Source of the DNA: Poecilobothrus nobilitatus
Lineage: Eukaryota > Arthropoda > Insecta > Diptera > Dolichopodidae
DNA length: 64,000 bases
Assembly (NCBI GenBank): GCA_947095535.1
Contig: OX352772.1
Coordinates: 151,104,767-151,168,766 of the forward strand
Reading direction: 5' to 3'
Part shown: positions 20,202-28,739 of the stretch, one piece after another
Position numbering within the stretch: the first letter of the stretch is position 1
How the letters are laid out: every line of letters begins with the position of its first letter
Program-made: the position numbers and the translations under genes
The notes under the pieces: generated by a model
The model's database searches: none
Seen by the model: the letters and a program-made list of their open reading frames with translations, nothing else
Told to the model about the DNA's origin: nothing

Positions 20202-20823
20202 TTAATTAAAAATATATTTTTGTTTCTTTTTGTTATTATCTTTGAGTCGTTTTGACGTAAAATAGTTTAAATTTTTAATGAATGTTCTTTTTATAGCTTT
20301 TCGTTTTCTTTTAGCAGAACCATACATTTCATTCAGTTTTCGTACGGTGCCACGTCGTATATTTTTAACAATCTCGATCTTGCACAACTTATTTTACATT
20401 TGCACCAGATGCAATATCAGGTAGGGGCCTCGGTGGCCTAGTGCGTAAGCGCGTATAAAATACGATGTAAATATCGAGGGAGTGTGGATTCGAATCCCAC
20501 ACACGTCGTAAAAAGTATTCCCCTTACATCTTTTACAGCCACGCCTAAACAGGGAAGGCTGCGTAATTTCCTGTCCAGATTTATATGGCAAAGAAATGCA
20601 TTTAAAAAAAATATATATCAGATAAAGTATTGATATAAGAGTTAATAACTTCTTTTTTCAAAATATCAGCGCCTGAAGTGAATAACGGTCTCAAATATCT
20701 AAAGAAAAAGCTTCCCAATCCACGACCTCTTTGAAAAGATATGGTTGAATGTAATAAAGAGCCGATATCATCAAGTCCTCTACCAGATTGAATTAAATAA
20801 TACTTATAGTATACTCTCTCCAT
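20202..20823 (-). pseudogene. Small basic Polinton virion-type protein, split by a SINE
   Basis: ATG at 20,823 opens MERVYYKYYLIQSGRGLDDI, SFQRGRGLGSFFFRYLRPLF and ILKKEVINSYINTLSDI (to about 20,610). After the SINE, the strongly basic tail resumes at 20,387-20,202 (IRRGTVRKLNEMYGSAKRKR, KRTFIKN). A hydrophobic glycine-rich start and an arginine/lysine tail resemble the small DNA-condensing or membrane-lytic virion proteins near the capsid gene in Polintons (adenovirus pVI/pX-like). That role is inferred. The 150-bp insertion alone disrupts it. Confidence 0.6.
20423..20570 (+). repeat. tRNA-derived SINE inserted in the small virion-type gene
   Basis: The head GGGGCCTCGGTGGCCTAGTG and GTAAGCGCG give an A box; GGATTCGAATCCC (20,486-20,498) is a near-consensus B box. 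The tail carries TTACATCTTTTACAGCC and ends in an A-run. ATATCAG occurs on both flanks (about 20,415-20,421 and 20,614-20,620), a possible 7-bp target duplication. Related to the SINE at 16,250. Confidence 0.65.
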
Positions 20824-20925
20824 AATGAATAAAATAAAATAATATATAGTTTGGTAAAATCGCTTTTATTTATACTTTTTTAAAATGTAATACAATTTTT
20901 GTTGGAATTGAACTATTAGGAAGGT

Positions 20926-21587
20926 TTATTTTGTATCCATATTTATCACATAAAAGTCATGAAATGTTATTAAATGATTTCTCACATTGCAATATTGAAT
21001 ATTACTGGATTCTTTTACAGTATCAGTGAAAGCATTTTGTATGTTAACAGATCTTAAACACCTTACATCTTTATTACCTATTTTTAGCGCTTCAATTATA
21101 TATGTGTATAATAAAAACATATCTGGTTTAATAATTGGAATCAATTGTACACTACCTATAAAAGTTTTGAAAGCTTCTATTACTCGTGGTTTATGTTTTT
21201 TAAATTCTGCAACTTTCGAAGATACTTGATTGAAACATGTTGTCAAAAGTTCTTCCAGGGTATAAGCTTAAATTACTTTTATTTTTATATCTATTGTAGG
21301 TTTAGTAACACATTTTGTATTGAAACTTATATTTTTACGCATCTCATCAGCTTTTGCTGATTGTGTATAATGAACTTAATCGTTTATAAAATTCAAAATT
21401 CCCCAAATAAACTGTCGTTCAGCTTTTTTTCTTGTAAACCTATTACGCATACCTTTAATATATTAATAATACAATTATATTTGAGTACTTTTTTCCCATT
21501 CTTCACCATAAACATTTGAAAGAAATCATTAACATAGATTTCTGAAAGACAAACTTTCCACCTTGAATCACACATATATTTATTCAT
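20926..21587 (-). pseudogene. Unrecognised Polinton-associated protein in two frames
   Basis: ATG at 21,587 opens MNKYMCDSRWKVCLSEIYVN, DFFQMFMVKNGKKVLKYN and runs to 21,393. After a degraded stretch, a second frame (21,246-20,926) gives TTCFNQVSSKVAEFKKHKPR, VIEAFKTFIG, LYTYIIEALKIG and SVNIQNAFTD, ending YVINMDTK. The two parts are probably one gene of about 220 residues, mostly helical, with no domain I recognise. It is the last gene before the right inverted repeat and shares the strand of the capsid genes, suggesting a structural or assembly role. Confidence 0.5.
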
Positions 21588-21661
21588 TTTATTTGTAAAA
21601 GATGATAATGAATTTCATAAATTTATGAATTCGTAAAATCGGGTAAATTATCATATAAAAC

Positions 21662-23233
21662 AAGTCGATGCAACCGACTTATTAATACCCTACACCTGAA
21701 TAATTCGAATTAAATTAAAAATCCATAAGTGTTTTTGGCAGCTGCTTGAACTTCTTCCCTTTTCTGTTTTATTCAACTCGAATTTCAAGAACGTAAAAGA
21801 GGCATCCGCTTGGGATATGCTTGACACCCTTGTATAAAATTTTAAGTTTCTATCTTAATTATTTTCGAAGATTGGTAGTCCTTGGGAGGTTTGTGTCAGC
21901 TACCCGAATTGCCACTCCAATTCATCGAATCCATCTCAGGAACATAAAGAAAACTTGCCAGAACACCATTCTATTAAATTTAAAGGTTCTACTTTTGTTG
22001 GTTTTGGAGATATGCTCGTTGCTCTTGTGCTCGTCCGGAAGTTTCCAAAATACGAACCCATGGTTCAAATTCTTTCAAATGTCAGTTTCCAATTTTACAG
22101 AAAAGGAAACATAACAGAACATCTTTGTACTAAAAATAAAAGTTCTATCTTTGTTGGTTGTGGAGATATACTCGTTTGCTCTGGGGCTCGTCCGGAAGCT
22201 TCCAAAATTTGAACCCAAACCAGCTTCCAAAACCAAACCCATGGACCAAATCCTCTTAAATTTCAGAGACATAAATCAAACACGAAAGTTCTACCTTTGT
22301 TCGTATTGGATATAATCTGATTTGCTCTGCGGCTCGTTCGGAAGCTTCCAAAATTCGAATCCACGGTTCAAATTCTTTCAAATTTAAACCCATGGCCAAA
22401 TCCTCTCAAATTTCAGAGACCTAAATCAAACATGAAAAAACACCATTCGGCCAAATTTAAAGGTTATATATTTGTTGTTTTTGGAGATAATCTCATTTGC
22501 TCTGGGGCTCGTTCGGAAGCTTCCAAAACCCGAACCCATGGACCAAATCCTCTTAAATTTCAGAGGCCTAAATCATACATGAAAGAACACCACCCTGCCA
22601 AAAGTAAAGGTTATATCTTTATTGGTTTTGGAGATAATCTCATTTGCTCTGGGGCTCGTTCGGAAGCTTCCAAATCCAAACCCATGGACCAAATCCTCTT
22701 AAATTTCAGAGACATAAATCGAACGGGAAGGAACATCATTGTACAAAATTTAAAGGTTCTATCTTTGTTTGTTTTGGAGATAATCTCATTTGCTCTGGTG
22801 CTCGTTCGGAAGCTTCCAAAACCCAAACCCATGGACCAAATCCTCTTAAATTTCAGAGACATAAATCGAACGGGAAGAAACATCATTGTACAAAATTTGA
22901 AGGTTCTATCTTTGTTGCTTTTGGAGATAATCTCGTTTGCTCCGGAATCATTCGGAAGCTTCCAGAATCCGAACCCATGGACGGATTTTGCCCAGATTGG
23001 AACATAACCTTTCTTTCGTAATTAGTAACCTACTATATAAATTTCATCAAGATAACATCATTATTTTTTGAGTTATCGTGCGTACGGACGGACGGACGGA
23101 CATCGCTAAATCGACTCCGGCGGTGATCCTGATTCAGAATATATATACATGTCTATACCTAACTCGCTTCCTTTTGGTGGTTACAAACACCATACCAAAG
23201 TTAATATACCCTATACTTTAGGTGTAGGGTATA
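21662..23233. repeat. Right inverted copy of the TATACCC / GGAAGCTTCC repeat
   Basis: Positions 21,662 to about 22,210 mirror 552-1. The element appears bounded by AATACCCTACACCT (about 21,688) and AGGTGTAGGGTAT (about 23,220-23,232), a 12-13-bp inverted terminus. Inside lie a tandem array (22,037-22,980) and, near 23,055-23,105, the inverted CCGTCCGTCCG block. No transposase frame exists; ORFs across it are by-products of the array. It is either the Polinton terminus or an independent non-autonomous element present at both ends. Confidence 0.7.
22037..22980. repeat. Tandem array of about 146-bp units centred on GGAAGCTTCC
   Basis: The palindrome GGAAGCTTCC, or a one-base variant, occurs at 22,037, 22,194, 22,340, 22,515, 22,662, 22,808 and 22,954. 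The spacings are 157, 146, 175, 147, 146 and 146 bp. Between them each unit repeats CCCATGGACCAAATCCTC, TTTCAGAGACATAAATC and TTTTGGAGATAATCTC. The left repeat has the same units near 11 and 170. Confidence 0.85.
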
Positions 23234-23639
23234 ATAAAAACACCTTATTTTGATTTTACATGTACATATGTATTATTAAAACAATTTTTTATTCAAAATA
23301 AATAACTTCTTTTAAATTAACAAAATTGAATGCATTTCAATCTGCCTTGGAGATCATCATCAGCTACACTAAACAAGTAAAACGAAATCAAATATTAAGT
23401 AAATAAAACAATAACAAAATTCAGAAAATTTTAAAAAAAAATTAAAACAAAATTTTTTAAAATTTAAATAAAAATCTTAACAGTAATTAGCAATATCAAT
23501 TGAAATATAAAATAAAATTATATTAAATTGGGCAATCCACTAATTGATGAAAAATAACATAAAGAATAAAATTCGACATTAGAAATTATTAACTTACAAA
23601 ATTTAAATAATAGAAAATTAACGAAAATACAATTAAAAA

Positions 23640-24055
23640 TTAACTATACCAATGAAAAAAGAGATGAACTAATCGGACCATTGTCATTATACATTGGATA
23701 AAATAACTTTCAAAAGCGTCTAACCGATTCGGATAATTTACCTCTTTAAACAGTTTTAAATTATGAATTGATGTTGAGTGATTGTTCTGTAGTTTATGAT
23801 GAGCGACAGCCGACTTATTTGGCCTATTATGCTTTATATGAGAAACATGTTCATTACATCTTTTACTGATATTTCTTTTTGTCTGACCATAGTATTTGCT
23901 TTCACAATTATCACAACCTATTTCATAAATACCACTTTTGGTCAAACTTGATATTTTATCTTTCGTCGGACCCAATAAATTTGATAACTTGTTGCGATTG
24001 GAGTAAACTATGGTCAGATTGTGTTCAGTGAAAACTTTTTTTATTTTAATAAAAA
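23640..24055 (-). pseudogene. PLE GIY-YIG endonuclease domain
   Basis: The frame reads HNLTIVYSNRNKLSNLLG, GIYEIGCDNCESKYYGQTKR, NISKRCNEH, HHKLQNNHS and YPNRLDAFESYFIQ. GIYEI and YYGQT are the GIY-YIG signature, the CDNC pair is the usual zinc-binding insertion in PLEs, and the later glutamate (AFES) fits the catalytic residue. The domain nicks target DNA for PLE retrotransposition. The RT normally upstream is absent here. Close relatives lie at 32,760 and 50,731. Confidence 0.85.
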
Positions 24056-24311
24056 AGAAACACGAACCCCAAATTTCCGAAATTTTTATTTTACCTTATT
24101 CCAGCAATTTACTGTTATGTTATAACAGTCAAAAATGCTTGCACTAGCAATTTATTTTAATATTATAACAAAAGCTAAATTTTTTTAATTTTTTTTAAAT
24201 TTTCTGAATTTTGTTATTGTTATTTACTTAATATTTTTATTAATGTTATTTACTTAATTTTGTTATTGTTATTTACTTAATATTTGATTTCGTTTTACTT
24301 GTTTAGTGTAG

Positions 24312-24340
24312 CTGATGATGATCTGCAAGGCAGATTGAAA
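24312..24340 (+). ncRNA. Hammerhead-ribozyme-like motif in the PLE terminal repeat
   Basis: CTGATGA is followed by a hairpin (ATCTGC, loop AAG, GCAGAT) and then TGAAA, which parallels the hammerhead core CUGAUGA-stem II-GAAA. Hammerhead motifs are known in PLE terminal repeats. The inverted copy at 23,335-23,363 has one stem mismatch. The closing pair next to GAAA is imperfect and I could not assign stems I and III, so activity is doubtful. Confidence 0.35.
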
Positions 24341-24629
24341 TGGATTCAATTTTGTTAATTTAAAAGAAGTTATTTATTTGGAATAAAATATTTTTTTAAT
24401 AATACATACATGTAAAATCAAAATAAGATGTTTGTATTTTATATGATAATTAACCCAATTTTACGAAAAGTTCAAAAAAATAAATTTATGGAATTTAAAA
24501 TGAATACCAAGTCAAAATTGAACAAATTTTCTAGACTAAGTAAGAAGGTGTCAGATGTTAAGGTGAATATCGTTTTTTTTAAAGAGATGTAAAAAATTAC
24601 AAGTTTTTCCAAATTTCATTCATATTAAA

Positions 24630-25640
24630 ATGGCGGTGAGTAATTCTAGAAGTGAAGTGGCGTTGAATTTGGCGCAAAAACAGTGGTTAAATTGGGAGAT
24701 TAAATATAAATATGATTTACTTTCGGATTTAGAATTAGAATTATATAATCTACATCTTTGTATATCGAATGATCTTGTTTCATTTGAGTATGAAAAATGG
24801 ATTGAATTTTGCAACATGATAATGCTAAAAAATAGTAATTCTGGTGAAAAAAAGAAAACTAGGCATGTTAAAAAGTTAGGTTTTTTAATTAAAAATATTA
24901 CAACAAAACCAAATAACTTTAAGTTTCCTGAAACGGTTGATAATTTTGTTCATAATCAGTCAAGTGTTGTTTTTTCGAAGGAGGAATTGGATTTGTTGTA
25001 TAAAGAGTTGAATTTTAGTCCAAAACCTTGTAAATCTCTTTTATTAGATTCTGTTATTGACACTGAAACTGTTTTAAAGTATAAATTGTCTCAAACTCAA
25101 AAACGAATACGCGAAGCAACTAAACCAATAATTATGAAAGCGAAAAGTAATGCAATTGACTTTATTACTAATAACAACAAAAACACATTACAGAGTCTAA
25201 AGGAAAATGATGTATATTATATTGTATTTGATTAGGTTAAAGCTGACAAAAGTAACTCTTTAGTGGTCTTAGATAAGTTCGACTATGATAATAGAATGTT
25301 AGATTTAATTAAAAATGGTTCTTACAAGTTGCAATCCAAAACTCCAAATAAATTAATGGAAAAGTCTGTGAGTAGTTCAATTGATAAAGTTGTTGCTGCT
25401 TTTGGGAAGAGATTAAAATGGTCCTTGAAAATGTCGAATGAAATGTATGGATTACCTAAATTACGTAAACCGCAGGTAATAAGATGAGACCAATAATGTC
25501 AAATGTTTGTGCCCCATCATATAAACTCTCAAAACGGTTGGCAAATGAATTAAATAGTATATCCAATATTGAAGGTATGATGAAGTTTTGGTTTCTTTTG
25601 ATGGGGAATCATCGTTTCCCAGTATTCCTGTAGATTTATT
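24630..25640 (+). pseudogene. PLE reverse transcriptase N-terminal part
   Basis: ATG at 24,630 opens a 201-codon frame (ELDLLYKELNFSPKPCKSLL, TQKRIREATKPI). After a single in-frame TAG it continues KADKSNSLVVLDKFDYDNRM, NGSYKL and EMYGLPKLRKPQ, the conserved lead-in to PLE RT. Frameshifts at about 25,485 and 25,575 precede APSYKLSKRLANELNS and EVLVSFDGESSFPSIPVDL, which holds the motif A aspartate. There the LINE insertion ends it. The protein would copy the element RNA. Confidence 0.8.
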
Positions 25641-25820
25641 TTTTTATTTATTTATTTATTTATACTGCTTAGCACAAATTAGCACAAATTAAATAGTATA
25701 TCCAATATTGAAGGTATGATGAAGTTTTGGTTTCTTTTGATGGGGAATCATCGTTTCCCAGTATTCCTGTAGATTTATTTTTTTATTTATTTATTTATTT
25801 ATACTGCTTAGCACAAACAG
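25551..25820. repeat. 139-bp tandem duplication across a PLE/LINE junction
   Basis: TAAATAGTATATCC occurs at 25,551 and 25,690, and the following 130 or so bases are identical in both. Each unit contains the end of the PLE RT, the TTTATTTATTTA tail of the LINE and TACTGCTTAGCACAAA. The duplication therefore followed the LINE insertion and looks very recent. Confidence 0.9.
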
Positions 25821-25999
25821 TTTACATAAAATTTATTATAATATATAATAACTAGTAAATTATACAATAAAAGTTATAATAAAAATTACAAAATTGTTAG
25901 TGTATAAATAAACTTAGAACTAAGATTAAAATTAAAAATCATATACATAGGTATATACTTTACAGTGCACAAGAAAACAAAAACAAAATAAAAATCCTA

Positions 26000-27549
26000 A
26001 TAATAATAGCGATTGTATAATTTTTGTATTTGGGAATGTTTTGAAAGTGTAAAGTCAATATTAGGTTTATGTTTGTTACCTATAATAAGCATCCTTTTAA
26101 TAGGTTCAAATTTGCCACAATTGTTCCTATAATTATAGGTTTTAAACAAATTGCAAGAGCGAAGGCGTTGAAGATTTCTAATATTAATTTTACTAGAAAT
26201 TAAAGTAGATTTAACATAACCCTTGACAATCTCTGTAATGAAAATAACATCAGAAACCTCAATTCTAAAACTTAAAGTACACAAATCAATTCAATTTAGC
26301 CTTTGTTCATATGGTGGCAAAATAATAGGATTTGACCATGGCAAGTGGCGTAAGGCAAATCTAAGAAAGTTTTTCTGTACTGCCTCGATCCTATCAATGT
26401 GTACCATATAAAATGGAGACCAAACCTGACTAGCATATTCCAGGTTCGGTCTTACAAGACAAGTGTACAACGACTTAAGAACATAGGGATCTGAAAATTG
26501 CTTAGAAAAACGTTTAACAAACCTCAATAATGAATTAGCTTTATTTATAATATTATTATAAGGAATTTTAAGGTTAAGTTGGGAGTCAAAATACACACCT
26601 AAGTTTTTTATTGAGGTAACTTTAGGTAAACTAATACCATCTAAGTTATAGTTGAAATAAATAGGACCAGAACAACGTGTATAAGATAATAATGCGCATT
26701 TATTTACATTAAGTAGTAGACAATTATTAACGCACCAATTGTTAAAGTTTTGAAGGTCATTCTGCATAAGGACGGCGTCCTTATTAGATGTAATCTTTTT
26801 AAAGATTTTCATATCATCAGCGTAAACTTGAAGCTCACAATTAGAAATGATAGAAGTGACAACATTTACAGATAAAATAAAAAGTAAAGGGCCAAGGTGG
26901 CTACACCGGAATTTGCCACGAATGGTTCTGAAATCACATTTTTGAATATAACACTATAGGAGCGATCACACAAATAAGAATATATCCACTTAAGGAAAAA
27001 CTCTGGGAAGCCATATTTTTTTAGTTTTAGTAATATAATACTATGTGGCAATAGATCAAATGCTTTACTAAAATTAGTATAAACAACATCTGTTTGAAAA
27101 TCTTCTTCCATGTTATTGAAGAGGAGGGCCGTTGTTTCAACTAGGTTTGTCACAGTAGATTTTTGTTTTACAAAACCATGTTGGTTATCTATTAAAAGAT
27201 TAGAACAGTGATTATAAATTGAATCCGTTATAATTAGTTCACGTAATTTTGGAATAGAAGATAATTTGGCTATGGGACGATAGTTAGTAATTTCATTTTT
27301 AGCATTCTTTTTCTGAATTGGTTTGATATAAGACATTTTCCAAAAAGGAGGAAAAAGTCCGGAATTTAATGAGTTTTTGAAGAGTAATGTTAAAGGTGTA
27401 GTGAGAATATTAGAACACTTGCTCAGAATTATTTCCGGTATACCATCAGGGCCGGGAAATGTATTATCGCCGAGTTTATTTAGATATTTGGACACTATTT
27501 CTTCATTTATATTTATGTCATTAATAGACGTTTTTGGACAACTGTCCAT
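26000..27549 (-). pseudogene. LINE reverse transcriptase (minus), motif B deleted
   Basis: The frame 27,549-26,866 gives GDNTFPGPDGIPEIILSKC, NYRPIAKLSSIPK, QHGFVKQKSTVTNL and VYTNFSKAFDLLPH (motif A). At NSGV the PQGS of motif B is missing: compared with the sister LINE near 30,000, about 10 bp are deleted at 26,901, shifting the frame. The other frame picks up VYADDMKIF (motif C) at about 26,810. The thumb follows (26,812-26,291: LGVYFDSQLNLK, LYTCLVRPNLEYASQVWSPF), then a short C-terminal frame (26,284-25,997). It would reverse-transcribe LINE RNA. Confidence 0.8.
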
Positions 27550-28626
27550 AAAGGAGAAATAATTTTCATTTGGCGAAAAGGAAGAATCACTATGAATGAA
27601 GTGCTGAAAAACTCACGAAAATATTTCGAAATAACTAAAGAATCATTACTTGAAAGAGAATTGAAATTCATAAATGTAGGGTAATCATCACAATTACTTT
27701 TAGAATTTATGAATTTCCAAAATTTTTGCAGATCAGATTTTAGTTTACTTGCCATTTGGTTAATGTAATTATTGTAAAGAATATCGGATGACGTTTTAAA
27801 ATTATCAAAAAATGTAACAAAATTGTTATAGTCATTAATATCTTTTGATTTGAGATATTTACGACAGGCTTTGTTTTTCTTATTTCTGAGAGATGTAAGC
27901 TCCTTTGTGAGCCATGGTGGGCCAGATTGGGAAGATCTATTTTTTGAAATAGAAACGAATTGAGTAAAATCTTCGAACATAATTTTATAAAACCTAATTG
28001 TCATTTGATTTAGGTCTATATTATTAAATATAGACGTGAAGTCATAGGTATTTAAGAAATTTATTAGTTCGGGAAAGTTGGTTTTATTGAAATTAAAACT
28101 ATAAGAATCTGCTGCTTCAAGATTTACGGAATTAGTTAAACAATAGGTCAAACTTATTGAAGGGTGATAAGAGTCCAACGCAACAAGGTTTAACACCGAG
28201 TCACAGAAAGTGATATTATAACAATGTAAATATTAAATCCAATTGCTTATCTTTAAAATTACGATGGTGGGAAACCTGTTGTAAATTGTTGGTATTTAAG
28301 CCATCAATAAATTGCGAATCAGTTTCACTCACCGAAGAATCAGGAATCAAAAAAGATTATTCCTCCTGTTTAATCCACGTTATATTAGGGAGATTAAAAT
28401 CTCCACGTAAAATTAACTCATCATTAGGACCTGAATTACAGCAAATCGAATCTATTTCATTTAAAAGAGTAATATAAATATTTAATTTCGAAGAAGGTGG
28501 AATGTATATGTTAACAATGTTTACATTTTTGTTTGAAAACCTTATATTCACACCTATTATTTCAAGACCGTCTACGATAGAAATAGGAATTTCATTTGCA
28601 TTAAAAGAGTTTTTGACGGCAATCAA
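27513..28626 (-). pseudogene. LINE apurinic-type endonuclease and connector
   Basis: Frame 28,626-28,357 reads IAVKNSF, VNIVNIYIPPSSK and ELILRGDFNLPNITW, the AP-endonuclease core (GDFN). Frame 28,196-27,513 gives the end of the endonuclease (LDSYHPSISLTYCL, where SDHHP is usual) and the long connector to RT (GPPWLTKELTSLRNKKNKAC, KLKSDLQKFWKFINSK). The N-terminus is missing. A frameshift lies near 28,200-28,350. Confidence 0.75.
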
Positions 28627-28739
28627 TACACCTCCCCCTTTAGGAATGTAACTATTAGATACATTAGGTTCAGGATATCTATCTTTTCTAAAAACAGAAT
28701 ATGAGCTATCGTTGAGCTATAATTATAATTAGACCTTAT

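Larger units (their letters stand above)
553..21661. mobile_element. Polinton/Maverick remnant with nested insertions
   Basis: The segment between the inverted repeats holds a recognisable Polinton gene set: exonuclease-like protein, A32/FtsK-type packaging ATPase, protein-primed DNA polymerase B (partial copies), retroviral-type integrase, major capsid protein and a small basic virion-type protein. Polintons are large self-synthesising DNA transposons with virus-like capsid genes. Inserted into it are a LINE (1,800-3,625), gypsy/Domino chimeric sequence, LINE tails, two SINEs and TATACCC-type repeats. All genes are broken. No adenovirus-type cysteine protease gene was recognised. Confidence 0.75.
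23240..24445 (-). mobile_element. Inverted partial copy of the Penelope-like element
   Basis: Positions 23,240-23,470 are the inverted match of 24,180-24,445. Landmarks are ACCTTATTTTGATTTTACATG, AACAAAATTGAATGCATTTC and CAGCTACACTAAACAAG. Between them, on the minus strand, is the GIY-YIG end of a PLE. This is a 5'-truncated PLE unit facing away from the plus-strand unit, an arrangement of partial tandem or inverted terminal copies known for Penelope-type elements. Confidence 0.75.
24180..25640 (+). mobile_element. Penelope-like element, 5' part, broken in the RT
   Basis: It starts with terminal-repeat sequence (24,180-24,445) that mirrors 23,240-23,470, followed by a leader and the PLE reading frame from 24,630. 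It is cut at about 25,640 by the tail of a minus-strand LINE, just after the first catalytic RT motif. RT palm, thumb and GIY-YIG are missing on this strand. Confidence 0.75.
25640..28735 (-). mobile_element. CR1/Jockey-type LINE, 5'-truncated, minus strand
   Basis: The 3' tail (TAAA repeat on the minus strand) is at 25,640-25,660 and again at 25,790. Coding sequence runs leftwards from a truncated endonuclease at about 28,735 to the RT end at about 26,000. It interrupts the PLE and meets a plus-strand LINE of a related subfamily at about 28,735, so both 5' ends face each other. Confidence 0.8.

Noticed and set aside
22432..23021. Long open frames of 191 and 125 codons across 22,432-23,021
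   Set aside because: Both are products of the 146-bp tandem array (near multiple-of-three periodicity, repeated peptide) and occur in several frames; no protein family is implied.
25640..25815. TTTATTTATTTATTTA repeats as a CRISPR-like or regulatory array
   Set aside because: They are LINE TAAA tails on the minus strand, doubled by the 139-bp duplication; no spacers exist.
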